Shown: piece after piece, positions 1 through 9,879 of the stretch
How positions within the stretch are numbered: the first letter of the stretch is position 1
Layout: each line of letters begins with the position of its first letter
NCBI GenBank assembly: GCA_020632955.1
Contig: JACKEO010000001.1
Coordinates: 456,001 to 520,000 of the forward strand
Reading direction: 5' to 3'
Length of the DNA: 64,000 nt
From: Alphaproteobacteria bacterium
GTDB lineage: Bacteria > Myxococcota_A > UBA796 > GCA-2862545
Notes under the pieces: model-generated
Told to the model about the DNA's origin: nothing
Database searches by the model: none
What the model saw: the letters and a program-made list of their open reading frames with translations, nothing else
Translations under genes and position numbers: made by a program

Positions 1-1
1 C

Positions 2-3000
2 AACGCCTACGTGTCCGTGGGCACGGTGAACGGGGGCACCGGCGTGCGTGCCTGGCAGGTGGTGCGCATCCCCCAGTTCGACGACGTGGAGCTCGACGCA
101 GGCGGGTCGATGCTGGCCCTGCCCTGGAACGGCGCGGTGGGCGGCGTGGTGGCGGCCGACGTGGCCGGCACGCTCACCTTCGACGGCGGCAGCGTCAGCG
201 CGGCGGGCCGAGGCTTCCGCGGCGGGCGCGCGATCACCGCGAACAACGACGGTGCAGGCCAGTCGGGCTGGCCCGCGTGGAAGGGCGAGGGCATCGCCGG
301 CCCCCCGGCACAGATGTACGTCTCGGCCACGAACACGTTCGTGAACCGCGGGAGCACCGGTGTGCCCCTGGCCAGCGGCGAGGGCACGGGCGCTCCGGGC
401 AACGGCGGCGGCAACGCCCGCCTCACCGACGACAGCGGCGGCGGCGGCGGCGGGCACTTCGGCGCGGGCGGCGTGGGCGGCTCGGGCCAGGACAACCTCG
501 CCAACCGCAACCGCGCGGGCCGTGGCGGCGCGCCGGTGAACGGCCCCGGCTACTTCGCCATGTCCCCGGCCCGCCTCTTCCTCGGCGGCGGCGGCGGCGG
601 CGCGTCGGGCGACGACCCCATCCCCAACGAGGCGGCGGGGTCCGGTCAGTCGGGCGGCGGCCTCGTCTTCCTCCGGGCCGCCGACGTGGCGGTGACCGGG
701 GCGGGCGGCACGGTCACGGCGGCCGGCGCGGGCGGCCTCGTGGCTCCCTCCGAGGGCGGCGGCGGCGGCGGCGCCGGCGGCACCGTGCTCCTCTTCACCG
801 ACAGCGACAGCGCGGCGCTGCTCACCATCACGGTGCGCGGCGGCAACGGCAACACCTCCACCGAGACCAACGACGGCGGCGGCGGCGGCGGCGGTGGCGG
901 CGTGGTGTACCTGGTCGACACCACGGCCGGCGTGGTCACCACCACGGGCGGCACCGGCGGCACCTCCAACGGCACCAACCGCGTGGGCGGCGGCGGCACC
1001 GGCGGCACCCTGTCGGCGCCCGCGCCACTCCTCGACCTGTACGACTGCGACTTCGGCCCGGTGGACTCCGACAACGACGGGCTCTTCGACCACGAAGAGG
1101 AGCTGCTCGGCACCGACCCCCTCGATCCCGACACCGACGGCGACGGCCTCACCGACTTCGAGGAGGACCAGGGCGTCACCGATCCCCTCGACGCCGACAC
1201 CGACGACGACGGCCTCGGCGACGGCGTGGAGGCCGCGGGGCCCACCGAGCCCGACGACTTCGACTCGGACGACGACGGCCTCGGCGACGGCCTCGAGCTC
1301 GGGGTCACCACGGGCGTGCCCGGCGGGGTGAGCGACGGGGAGGAGATCCCCTACGCAGGCACCGCCCCCGGCTTCCAGGGCGACACCGATCCCGGGTCCA
1401 CCACCTTCCCCACGAACGACGACTCCGACGGCGACGGCGTGCTCGACGGCGACGAGGACGTGGACGGCGACGGCGCCTTCGACGGTGACCAGCCGGGCCT
1501 GGCCAGCGACGAGACCGACCCCCGCAACGCGAACACCGACGGCCAGGGCGGGAACGACGGCCAGGAGGGCGGCGCGGGCGCCGGCGCGCCCGACACCGAC
1601 GGCGACCAGATCATCGACGCCCTCGACATCTGCACGGGCACCGACAGCAGCGGTGACACCGACGGGGACGGCACCTGCGACACCGAGGACCTCTGTCCGC
1701 TCGACCCTGCCAAGCTCGCCCCCGGTGCGTGCGGGTGCGGCACCGCCGACACCGACGGCGACAGCGATGGCCAGCCCGACTGCGTCGACCCCTGCCCGCT
1801 GGACAACCCGGACGACTCCGACCTCGACGGCACCTGCGACACCGACGACGGCTGCCCCCTCGACATCGGGAAGACGGCCCCGGGCACCTGCGGCTGCGGC
1901 ACCCCCGACACCGACGGCGACGGCGACGGCACGCCCGACTGCATCGACACCTGTCCGTTCGACAACCCCGACGACTCCGATCTCGACGGCACCTGCGACA
2001 GCGACGACGGCTGCCCCGCCGACCCGGCCAAGGTGGCCCCCGGCACCTGCGGCTGCGGCGTGAGCGAGGTCGACGGCGACGGCGACGGCGTGCCGAACTG
2101 CATCGACCCCTGCCCCCTCGACAACCCCGACGACGCCGACCTCGACGGCACCTGCGACAGCGACGACGCCTGCCCCCTCGACATCGGCAAGACGACCCCC
2201 GGCCAGTGCGGCTGCGGCACCCCCGACACCGACGGCGACGGCGACGGCACGGCCGACTGCGTCGACCTCTGCCCGGCCGACGGGGGCAAGACGGTGCCGG
2301 GCACCTGCGGCTGCGGCACCCCCGACACCGACAGCGACGGCGACGGCGTCCCCGACTGCCTCGACCCCTGCCCGCTGGACGACCCGAACGACTCCGACGG
2401 CGACGGCACCTGCGACGCCGACGACGCCTGTCCCGACGACTTCTTCAAGACCGCGCCCGGCACCTGCGGCTGCGGCCTGTCGGACGTGGACGGCGACGGC
2501 GACGGCGTCCCGAACTGCATCGACCCGTGCCCCCTCGACAACCCCGACGACGCCGACAACGACCAGGTGTGCGACAGCGGCGACCTCTGCCCGACCGACC
2601 CCGACAAGTCCGCACCCGGCATCTGCGGCTGCGGGGTGCCCGACACCGACGGCGACGGCGACGGCCAGGCCGACTGCGTCGACCCCTGCCCCCTCGACGA
2701 CCCCGACGACTCCGATCACGACCAGGTGTGCGACAGCCTCGACGACTGCCCCCTGGATCCCTTCAAGGCGGCCCCCGGCGCCTGCGGCTGCGGCGTCAGC
2801 GACGCCGACGGCGACGGCGACGGCATCCCGAACTGCCTGGATCCCTGCCCCCTCGACGACCCCGACGACTCCGACCTCGACGGCACCTGCGACAGCAGCG
2901 ACGCCTGCCCGCTCGACATCGCCAAGGTGCTCCCCGGCGTCTGCGGCTGCGGCGTGCCCGACGACGACGGGGATGGCGACGGCAAGGCCGACTGCATCGA

Positions 3001-6000
3001 TCCCTGCCCGCTCGACGACCCCGACGACTCCGACCTCGACGGCACCTGCGACACCGACGACGCCTGCCCCCTCGACAGCTTCAAGACCGCCCCCGGCGCC
3101 TGCGGCTGCGGCGTGAGCGAGGCCGACACCGACGGCGACGGCACCCCCAACTGCCTCGACCCCTGCCCGCTCGACGACCCCGGCGACTCCGACGCCGACG
3201 GCACCTGCGACAGCGACGACTTCTGCGACGCCGATCCCGGCAAGGTGACGCCCGGCGTGTGCGGCTGCGGCGTGGCCGACACCGACGGCGACGGCGACGG
3301 GACGGCCGACTGCATCGACACCTGCCCGCTCGACAACCCCGACGATCCTGACGGCGACGGCACGTGCAGCAGCGCCGACGGCTGCCCCGACGACGGCACG
3401 AAGCTGGCGCCCGGCCAGTGCGGCTGCGGCGTCCCCGACACCGACGGCGATGGCGACGGGAAGGCCGACTGCGTCGACCCCTGTCCGCTCGACAACCCCG
3501 ACGACACCGACGGCGACGGCGTCTGCGAGTCGGTCGACGCCTGCTTCGGCGACGACGCCAGCGGCGACGACGACGGCGACGGCGTGTGCGACGACACCGA
3601 CCCCTGCTTCGGCGACAACCTCACCGGCGACGCCGACCAGGACGGCGTGTGCGACTCCGACGACGCCTGCTTCGGCGACGACCTCGTGGGCGATGCCGAC
3701 CTCGACGGCGTCTGCGACGACGAGGACCGGTGCGTCGGCGACGACGCCACCGGCGACCTCGACAAGGACGGGGTGTGCGACTCCGACGACGCCTGCCTGG
3801 GCGACGACGCGCTGGGCGATGGCGACGGCGACGGCCTGTGCGACGGTCGCGACCGCTGCATCGGCGACGACGCCACGGGCGACACCGACGTGGACGGGGT
3901 GTGCGACGACCGGGACGCCTGCTTCGGCGACGACAGCTTCGGCGACACCGACGGCGACGACGTCTGCGACGACCTGGACGACTGCATCGGCGACGACGCC
4001 ACCGGCGACGTCGACCGTGACGGGGTGTGCGCCGACCTCGACCCCTGCCCGCTCGACAGCCCCAACGACACCGACGGCGACGGCGTCTGCGACAGCGACG
4101 ACCCCTGTCCCCTCGACAACCCCGACGACACCGACGGCGACGGCCTCTGCGACAGCCGCGACCCCTGCCCCCTCGACAACCCGGACGACTCGGACGGCGA
4201 TGGCGTCTGCGACTCCGACGATCCCTGCCCCCTGGATCGGCCGGACGACATCGACGGCGACGGGGTGTGCGAGTCGGTCGACCCCTGCTTCGGCGACAAC
4301 AGCACCGGCGACTCCGACAACGACGGCATCTGCGACGACGTCGACATCTGCGACGGCGCCTTCTCGGCCGACGCCGACGCCGACGGGCTCTGCGACGACA
4401 TCGATCCGTGCCCCCTGGATGCCGACAACGACCTCGACAGCGACGGCGTGTGCGGCAACCTCGACCCCTGCCCCGAGGACAAGCCGGACGACACCGACAG
4501 CGACGGCGTCTGCGACTCCGACGACCCGTGTCCCCTCGATCGGCTCGACGACCAGGACGGCGACGGCCTCTGCGACTCCGACGATGCCTGCCCCCTCGAC
4601 AACCCCGACGACACCGACAGCGACGGGGTCTGCGACAGCGACGACCCGTGCCCCATCGACCCGCTCGACGACCAGGACGGCGACGGCCTCTGCGACCGCG
4701 ACGACCCGTGTCCGGTCGACAACCCCGACGACCTCGACGGCGACGGCGTGTGCGAGTCGGTCGACCCCTGCTTCGGCGACAACGCCACCGGCGACTCCGA
4801 CGGCGACGGCGTCTGCGACTCCGACGACCTCTGTCTGGGCGACGACGCCACGGGCGATCCCGACGGCGACCGTCTGTGCAACGACACCGAGAACACCGAG
4901 CAGACCGACCCGGGCGACGCCGATACCGACGACGACGGGCTGTCCGACGGCGACGAGGTGCTCGGCGCGGGCCTCCTGGCGCCCTTCGGGCCCACGAACC
5001 CCCGCGATCCCGACACCGACGCCGACGGCCTCCTCGACGGCACCGAGGTGGGCGTGGAGCTGCCGCTGCCCGACACCGACCTGTCGGTCTTCGAGCCCGA
5101 CGCCGATCCGCGGAACACCACCGATCCCACCGACGACGACACCGACGACGACTGCCTGGTGGACGGGTCGGAGGACGCCGACCTCGACGGGGCCGTGGCC
5201 TTCGACGAGACCGACCCGGGCGACCCCGACACCGACGGCGACGGCGTGCAGGACGGCACGGAGCTCGGCCTGACCGGGCCCGAGGGCACGGGCACCGACG
5301 GCACGATCTGCGTGGTGGACGTCGATCCCACCACCACCACCGACGCGCTCGACGACGACACCGACGACGACGGCCTGATGGACGGCGAGGAGGACCTCGA
5401 CGGCGACGGCAGCTACACCAGCCAGCTCGGCGGCACCGGCACGTCCAGCAGCGGCGGCGAGACCGACCCGGCCGACGCCGACTCCGACGACGACGGCCTG
5501 CTCGACGGCACCGAGCGGGGCGTGTGCACGCCGGCGGGCCTCGACACCTCGCGCAGCTTCGTGCCCGACGGCGACTGCGGCGCCACCACCACCGACCCGC
5601 TCGACAGCGACACCGACGACGGCACGGTGCCCGACGGCCTCGAGGATCTGGACCTCGACGGGGTGATCGACCCCGGCGAGACCGACCCGAACGACGGCAG
5701 CGACGACGTGCCCGACGCCGACGGCGACGGCATCCCCGACAGCGAGGAGGACCTCGACGACGACGGCGTGGTCGATCCGGGCGAGACCGACCCGAACGAC
5801 GCCGACTCCGACGACGACGGCCTGCTCGACGGCGAGGAGGTCCTCGGCACGGGCCCGCTGGCGCCCTTCGGACCCACGGATCCCAACGATCCCGACACCG
5901 ACGGCGACGGCGTGCAGGACGGCACCGAGGTGGGCGTCACCACGGCCCGCGACGGCACGGGTGCGGGCTTCGTGCCCGACGCCGACCCCACCACCACCAC

Positions 6001-6604
6001 CGACCCCCTCGACGACGACTCCGACGACGACTGCCTGCTGGACGGCACCGAGGACGCGAACGGCAACGGCGCCGTGGACGCGGGCGAGACGGATCCCAAC
6101 GCCCTCGACACCGACGGCGACGGCCTGCAGGACGGCACGGAGTCCGGCGTCACCGGTCCGGAGGGCCAGGGCACCGCCGACGGCGTGTGCGTGCCCGACA
6201 GCGATCCCGACAGCACCACCGACCCCACCGATCCCGACTCCGACGACGACGGCCTCGACGACGGGCAGGAGGATCGTGACGGCGACGGCGCCGTGGACGA
6301 GGGCGAGCCGAACCCCAACGATCCCGACTCCGACGACGACGGCCTCGTCGACGGCGACGAGGACCTGGACGGGGACGGCGAGGTGGATCCGGGCGAGTCC
6401 GACCCGCTCGACCCGGACTCCGACGACGACGGGCTCGACGACAAGACCGAGCGCGACCTGGGCACCGATCCGCTGGTGGCCTTCAGCACCCAGGGCGGCG
6501 GCTGCCGCTGCGACACCGGGCCCGCGGGCAGCCCGGCCGGGCTCGGCGCCCTGTTCGCCCTCGCGTGGGGCGTGGCGCTCCGGAGGCGTCGGCGGGCCGC
6601 CTGA
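2..6604 (+). CDS. Giant thrombospondin type 3 repeat surface protein with MYXO-CTERM-like tail (5'-partial)
   Basis: The frame is open to the left edge, so the N-terminus lies outside the window; about 2,200 residues are visible. The first ~340 residues are Gly-rich with poly-Gly runs. Next come Asp-rich calcium-binding TSP3-type repeats: Cys-poor units, then 12 units with a CGCG core, 8 CxGDDATGD units of 21 residues, about 14 CPLDxPDD units of 20 residues, and finally ~530 residues of Cys-poor DxDxDGxxD units. The last ~35 residues are a Gly-Cys-Arg-Cys segment, a hydrophobic stretch and a poly-Arg end, the layout of MYXO-CTERM sorting signals. In known families such tails are cleaved and the protein is anchored at the cell surface; TSP3 repeats bind Ca2+ and form rigid stalks. 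A role as a long surface fibre or adhesin is inferred. The ligand is unknown. Confidence 0.85.
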   Translation, partial: NAYVSVGTVNGGTGVRAWQVVRIPQFDDVELDAGGSMLALPWNGAVGGVVAADVAGTLTFDGGSVSAAGRGFRGGRAITANNDGAGQSGWPAWKGEGIAGPPAQMYVSATNTFVNRGSTGVPLASGEGTGAPGNGGGNARLTDDSGGGGGGHFGAGGVGGSGQDNLANRNRAGRGGAPVNGPGYFAMSPARLFLGGGGGGASGDDPIPNEAAGSGQSGGGLVFLRAADVAVTGAGGTVTAAGAGGLVAPSEGGGGGGAGGTVLLFTDSDSAALLTITVRGGNGNTSTETNDGGGGGGGGGVVYLVDTTAGVVTTTGGTGGTSNGTNRVGGGGTGGTLSAPAPLLDLYDCDFGPVDSDNDGLFDHEEELLGTDPLDPDTDGDGLTDFEEDQGVTDPLDADTDDDGLGDGVEAAGPTEPDDFDSDDDGLGDGLELGVTTGVPGGVSDGEEIPYAGTAPGFQGDTDPGSTTFPTNDDSDGDGVLDGDEDVDGDGAFDGDQPGLASDETDPRNANTDGQGGNDGQEGGAGAGAPDTDGDQIIDALDICTGTDSSGDTDGDGTCDTEDLCPLDPAKLAPGACGCGTADTDGDSDGQPDCVDPCPLDNPDDSDLDGTCDTDDGCPLDIGKTAPGTCGCGTPDTDGDGDGTPDCIDTCPFDNPDDSDLDGTCDSDDGCPADPAKVAPGTCGCGVSEVDGDGDGVPNCIDPCPLDNPDDADLDGTCDSDDACPLDIGKTTPGQCGCGTPDTDGDGDGTADCVDLCPADGGKTVPGTCGCGTPDTDSDGDGVPDCLDPCPLDDPNDSDGDGTCDADDACPDDFFKTAPGTCGCGLSDVDGDGDGVPNCIDPCPLDNPDDADNDQVCDSGDLCPTDPDKSAPGICGCGVPDTDGDGDGQADCVDPCPLDDPDDSDHDQVCDSLDDCPLDPFKAAPGACGCGVSDADGDGDGIPNCLDPCPLDDPDDSDLDGTCDSSDACPLDIAKVLPGVCGCGVPDDDGDGDGKADCIDPCPLDDPDDSDLDGTCDTDDACPLDSFKTAPGACGCGVSEADTDGDGTPNCLDPCPLDDPGDSDADGTCDSDDFCDADPGKVTPGVCGCGVADTDGDGDGTADCIDTCPLDNPDDPDGDGTCSSADGCPDDGTKLAPGQCGCGVPDTDGDGDGKADCVDPCPLDNPDDTDGDGVCESVDACFGDDASGDDDGDGVCDDTDPCFGDNLTGDADQDGVCDSDDACFGDDLVGDADLDGVCDDEDRCVGDDATGDLDKDGVCDSDDACLGDDALGDGDGDGLCDGRDRCIGDDATGDTDVDGVCDDRDACFGDDSFGDTDGDDVCDDLDDCIGDDATGDVDRDGVCADLDPCPLDSPNDTDGDGVCDSDDPCPLDNPDDTDGDGLCDSRDPCPLDNPDDSDGDGVCDSDDPCPLDRPDDIDGDGVCESVDPCFGDNSTGDSDNDGICDDVDICDGAFSADADADGLCDDIDPCPLDADNDLDSDGVCGNLDPCPEDKPDDTDSDGVCDSDDPCPLDRLDDQDGDGLCDSDDACPLDNPDDTDSDGVCDSDDPCPIDPLDDQDGDGLCDRDDPCPVDNPDDLDGDGVCESVDPCFGDNATGDSDGDGVCDSDDLCLGDDATGDPDGDRLCNDTENTEQTDPGDADTDDDGLSDGDEVLGAGLLAPFGPTNPRDPDTDADGLLDGTEVGVELPLPDTDLSVFEPDADPRNTTDPTDDDTDDDCLVDGSEDADLDGAVAFDETDPGDPDTDGDGVQDGTELGLTGPEGTGTDGTICVVDVDPTTTTDALDDDTDDDGLMDGEEDLDGDGSYTSQLGGTGTSSSGGETDPADADSDDDGLLDGTERGVCTPAGLDTSRSFVPDGDCGATTTDPLDSDTDDGTVPDGLEDLDLDGVIDPGETDPNDGSDDVPDADGDGIPDSEEDLDDDGVVDPGETDPNDADSDDDGLLDGEEVLGTGPLAPFGPTDPNDPDTDGDGVQDGTEVGVTTARDGTGAGFVPDADPTTTTDPLDDDSDDDCLLDGTEDANGNGAVDAGETDPNALDTDGDGLQDGTESGVTGPEGQGTADGVCVPDSDPDSTTDPTDPDSDDDGLDDGQEDRDGDGAVDEGEPNPNDPDSDDDGLVDGDEDLDGDGEVDPGESDPLDPDSDDDGLDDKTERDLGTDPLVAFSTQGGGCRCDTGPAGSPAGLGALFALAWGVALRRRRRAA
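1694..3541 (+). repeat. Twelve tandem CGCG-type TSP3 units (coding repeat)
   Basis: Twelve successive units share the pattern CPxDxxK-APGxCGCG-DTDGDGDG-DCxDPCPLD-PDDSDxDGTCD. Each is about 150 bp, with one shorter unit. Conservation at DNA level is high because Asp is almost always GAC, so the array is prone to recombination and to assembly error. The paired Cys residues suggest disulfide-locked Ca2+-binding modules. Confidence 0.8.
3542..4045 (+). repeat. Eight exact-length 63-bp tandem units encoding CxGDDATGD repeats
   Basis: Eight consecutive 21-residue units begin with Cys-(Phe/Val/Leu/Ile)-Gly-Asp-(Asp/Asn) and end in DGVCDxxD. All units keep a 63-bp period with no indels, unlike the arrays on either side. 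Confidence 0.8.
4046..4880 (+). repeat. About fourteen 60-63 bp tandem units encoding CPLDxPDD-type repeats
   Basis: Twenty-residue units of the form CPLDNPDD-TDGDGVCD-SDDP predominate. Units of the CFGD class recur at about 4286 and 4768, so the two unit types have been interleaved by duplication. Downstream, up to about 6480, the repeats lose Cys and become ETDPNDPDSDDDGLLDG-like. Confidence 0.75.
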
Positions 6605-6660
6605 GCCCGGCTCCGGGTCCCCTCGCGCCGCAGTAGGGCGTGGGGGGCACCCGCGTCGGA

Positions 6661-7173
6661 TCAGCGCTCCAGGCGCGCCCGGAAGGCCCAGGTGAAGGTC
6701 CAGCGCGAGACCTGCTCCCCGCCGGCGTCGTAGCCCACCACCTCGGTGTCGCAGGTGAGCGCCCGCCCGGTGGCGAGGGTCTCCTCGATGCGCGCGCGCA
6801 CCGCGTCCCCCTGCGTGAAGTGGAAGGTGCCGCGGCCCTTGCACATGCGGGTGAACTCGCCCTGGCAGCCCGACAGGATCATCCGCACCGGCACGGGTGC
6901 GGCCTGGGTGAGCACGTAGCCGTGGACGCCCGTGGCCATCTCGGCGGCCATGCCCTGGGCGGCCCAGTACATCGAGCCGAAGGGGTTCTGGGTGCGCCAG
7001 CCGCCCGGGAGCGAGACGACGCACGCCTGCGCGTCGATCCGGTCCACCCGCAGACCGGCGGCCACGCCCAGCGGCATCTTCGCCAGGTTGAAGCCCCAGA
7101 CGGCGAGGGGGCGCCCGAGGGTGCGCAGGCCGCGCTCGATCTTCGCCGGGTCCAGACGGGGTGCTGCGTTCAC
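6661..7173 (-). CDS. DUF4442 / hotdog-fold thioesterase-like protein
   Basis: 170 aa from a GTG start at 7173, chosen because GGAGG lies 4 nt upstream; a longer upstream frame has no such support and would run into the divergent gene. The core (FNLAKMPLGVAAGLRV, then NPFGSMYWAAQGMAAEMATG) looks like the DUF4442 branch of the hotdog superfamily, whose members are small cytoplasmic acyl-CoA thioesterase-like proteins, mostly uncharacterised. The gene is divergent from PEP synthase with 136 bp between the starts. Substrate unknown. Confidence 0.7.
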   Translation of the reverse strand: MNAAPRLDPAKIERGLRTLGRPLAVWGFNLAKMPLGVAAGLRVDRIDAQACVVSLPGGWRTQNPFGSMYWAAQGMAAEMATGVHGYVLTQAAPVPVRMILSGCQGEFTRMCKGRGTFHFTQGDAVRARIEETLATGRALTCDTEVVGYDAGGEQVSRWTFTWAFRARLER

Positions 7174-7265
7174 GGGACCTCCAGGGGGCGTGCGATATCC
7201 CACGCGGGCCGCGCAGGGTCGCGCGCTCCCCCACCGCCCGGCCGGGCGGCCGGCACCTCGTGGGC

Positions 7266-7281
7266 TGGCACCCGACGTGCA
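7266..7281 (+). promoter_or_regulatory. Sigma-54 (-24/-12) promoter for PEP synthase
   Basis: The sequence reads TGGCAC-N5-GTGCA. All six -24 bases match, GC is present at -12, and exactly 10 nt separate GG (7267-7268) from GC (7279-7280). The predicted transcription start is near 7292. This falls downstream of the in-frame ATG at 7289 and so favours the ATG at 7310. Confidence 0.6.
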
Positions 7282-7309
7282 GGTGGGGATGGGTTCCCCG
7301 GAGCCCGCC

Positions 7310-9718
7310 ATGTCCGCACCTTCCCGCTGGGTCCTCCCCTTCGCCCGCATCGGCCACGAGGACCTGCCGCGCGTGGGCGGCAAGACGGCCTCCCTGGGCG
7401 AGCTCATCCGGGCGCTCGGGCCGCAGGGCGTGGCGGTGCCCGACGGCTTCGCCGTCACCGCGGCCGCGTACCGGGACTTCCTCGACCACAACGGGCTGGT
7501 GCCGGTGCTGCACGACCTTCTCGACGGGCTCGACGTCGACGACGTGGCGCGCCTCCAGGAGCGGTCGGCGGCCGCACGGGAGGCCCTGCGCGGCGGCTCG
7601 ATGCCGCCTGCGCTCGCCGCGGAGATCCGCGCCGCCTACGCCCGCCTCGACCCCGGCGGTCGCCTGTCGGTGGCGGTGCGCTCCTCCGCCACGGCGGAGG
7701 ACCTGCCCACCGCGAGCTTCGCCGGCCAGCAGGAGACCTTCCTGCACGTGCGGGGCGCCGACGACGTGCTGCGTCGCGTGCAGGACTGCTTCGCCAGCCT
7801 CTTCCTCGCCCGCGCGGTGGCCTACCGGGCCCACCGCGGCTTCGGCCAGCTGGACGTGGCGCTGTCGGTGGCCGTGCAGCGCATGGTGCGCACCGACACG
7901 GGCGCGGCCGGGGTGGCCTTCACCCTCGACCCCGACACCGGCCACCGGGGCTTCGTCTACCTCTCGGGGGCCTGGGGCCTCGGCGAGAACGTGGTGCAGG
8001 GCCGCGTGGTGCCCGACGCCTGGTACGTGCACAGGTCCACGCTGGAGGCCGGCCACGACGGCGTCGTGCGCCGCGTGCTGGGCACCAAGGCCACGGCGCT
8101 GCGCTGGGATCCCCAGGGCGGGGCACTGGCCGACACGCCGGTGCCGCAGGCGGATCGCGACCGCTTCTGCCTGGACGACGAGGAGGTCCGCCAGCTCGCG
8201 CGGTGGGCCCTGGCCGTGGAGGCGCAGTTCACCCAGGTGCGCGGCGAGCCCACCCCCATGGACCTCGAGTGGGGGCGCGACGGCGAGACCGGCGAGCTCT
8301 TCCTGCTGCAGGCCCGCCCCGAGACCGTGCACGGCCAGCGTCGCACCGGCCTGCTGCGCACCTGGCGGCTCGATGCCACCGGCCACGCGCCGCTGGTGGA
8401 GGGCCTGGCGGTGGGCGGTGCGGTGGGCACCGGCACGGCCCGGGTGTGCGAGTCGGCCGAGGACCTGGCGGCCGTGCAGCCCGGCGACGTGCTGGTGGCG
8501 CGCACCACCGACCCCGACTGGGAGCCCGTGATGAAGGTGGCGGCGGCGATCGTCACCGAGGAGGGCGGACGCACGAGCCACGCCGCCATCGTGAGCCGCG
8601 AGCACGGCATCCCCGCCGTCGTGGCGGCCACGGGCGCGCGCAGTCTGCTCCACGCGGGCCAGCAGATCACGGTGTCGTGTGCCGAGGGCAGCATCGGACG
8701 GGTGTACGCCGGGGCCCTCGCCGCCGAGGTGGAGGAGGTGGACCTCACCACCCTGCCCGCGCCGCGCACCCACATCCTGGTGAACGTGGGCGACCCCGAG
8801 CGGGCGCTGCAGGCCAGCCTGCTGCCCGTGGACGGCGTGGGGCTCGCGCGCATGGAGTTCGTCTTCGCCGGGTGGGTGGGCGTGCACCCCCTCGCCCTGC
8901 TCCACCCCGAGCGCACCTCCCCGGAGGTGCAGGCGGAGCTCGCCCGCCGCTGCGCAGGCCACGCCACGCCGCAGGCCTGGTTCGTCGACCGCCTGGCCCA
9001 GGGCATCGGGATGCTCGCCGCCGCCTTCCACCCACGGCCCGTGATCCTGCGCTTCAGCGACTTCAAGTCGAACGAGTACGCCCACCTCCTCGGCGGGGAG
9101 GCCTTCGAGCCCCAGGAGGAGAACCCGATGATCGGGTGGCGTGGGGCCAGCCGCTACCACCACCCCGCCTTCCGTGAGGCCTTCGCCCTGGAGGTGGCGG
9201 CGGTGCGGCAGGTGCGCGAGGCGCTCGGGCTCACGAACCTGCACCTGATGATCCCCTTCTGCCGCACCCCCGAGGAGGGGCGGCAGGTGATCGCCGAGCT
9301 GGCACGGGGTGGGCTCCGTCGCGGCGACGGGGGCCTCGAGCTGTACGTGATGGCCGAGATCCCCTCGAACGTGCTGCTGGCCGAGGAGTTCGCGAAGGAC
9401 TTCGACGGCTTCTCCATCGGGTCCAACGACCTCACCCAGCTCGTCTACGGGGTGGACCGCGACAGCGCGATGGTGGCCGATCTCTTCGACGACGACGGAC
9501 CCGCGCTGCAGCGCGCCTGCGCGATGCTGCTCGAGGCCGCCCACGGTGCAGGCCGGAAGGTGGGCATCTGCGGGCAGGCACCGTCGGACCACCCCGCCTT
9601 CGCCGCCTTCCTCGTGGAGCACGGCATCGACAGCATCAGCCTGGCGACCGACGCCGTCCTGGCGACGCGTCAGGCCGTGGTGGAGGCAGAGCAGCGACTG
9701 GAGCGCGCGCGCACCTGA
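7310..9718 (+). CDS. ppsA: Phosphoenolpyruvate synthase (pyruvate, water dikinase)
   Basis: 802 aa, the usual family length. The enzyme converts pyruvate, ATP and water to PEP, AMP and Pi in gluconeogenesis. The N-terminal ATP-grasp/PPDK domain (about 10-330) contains VRSSATAEDLPTASFAGQQE. The central swivelling domain carries GGRTSHAA with the phosphorylated His at about residue 424. The C-terminal TIM-barrel domain has GSNDLTQLVYGVDRD and the acid/base Cys in GICGQAPSD at about 754. ATG 7310 was chosen over the in-frame ATG 7289 because GGAG lies 6 nt upstream and because the predicted sigma-54 start point is near 7292. A sigma-54 promoter suggests nutrient or developmental control through an enhancer-binding protein (inference). 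Confidence 0.93.
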   Translation: MSAPSRWVLPFARIGHEDLPRVGGKTASLGELIRALGPQGVAVPDGFAVTAAAYRDFLDHNGLVPVLHDLLDGLDVDDVARLQERSAAAREALRGGSMPPALAAEIRAAYARLDPGGRLSVAVRSSATAEDLPTASFAGQQETFLHVRGADDVLRRVQDCFASLFLARAVAYRAHRGFGQLDVALSVAVQRMVRTDTGAAGVAFTLDPDTGHRGFVYLSGAWGLGENVVQGRVVPDAWYVHRSTLEAGHDGVVRRVLGTKATALRWDPQGGALADTPVPQADRDRFCLDDEEVRQLARWALAVEAQFTQVRGEPTPMDLEWGRDGETGELFLLQARPETVHGQRRTGLLRTWRLDATGHAPLVEGLAVGGAVGTGTARVCESAEDLAAVQPGDVLVARTTDPDWEPVMKVAAAIVTEEGGRTSHAAIVSREHGIPAVVAATGARSLLHAGQQITVSCAEGSIGRVYAGALAAEVEEVDLTTLPAPRTHILVNVGDPERALQASLLPVDGVGLARMEFVFAGWVGVHPLALLHPERTSPEVQAELARRCAGHATPQAWFVDRLAQGIGMLAAAFHPRPVILRFSDFKSNEYAHLLGGEAFEPQEENPMIGWRGASRYHHPAFREAFALEVAAVRQVREALGLTNLHLMIPFCRTPEEGRQVIAELARGGLRRGDGGLELYVMAEIPSNVLLAEEFAKDFDGFSIGSNDLTQLVYGVDRDSAMVADLFDDDGPALQRACAMLLEAAHGAGRKVGICGQAPSDHPAFAAFLVEHGIDSISLATDAVLATRQAVVEAEQRLERART

Positions 9719-9879
9719 CCGCCGACGCACGCCACGTTCCGTCCGGGTTGCACCACCAACGGACGAAGCACGTGTTTCGCAGAATTCGCGCCGGAGATGC
9801 AGGGAGAAGCGAACCGGAGGTCACGCGGCGTCACGTGGGAGGCGGACGGGGCAGACGCCCCCCACACCAGGAGCCTCCG

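Noticed and set aside
1351..5361. Long minus-strand open frames opposite the TSP3 protein
   Set aside because: They are Ser/Pro-rich mirror images of GAC- and CCC-rich sense codons, lack ribosome sites and match no fold. They arise from codon bias in repeats.
7289..7309. Upstream in-frame ATG as start of PEP synthase
   Set aside because: It lies before the predicted sigma-54 transcription start, and the family begins at the downstream ATG, which has GGAG at 6 nt.
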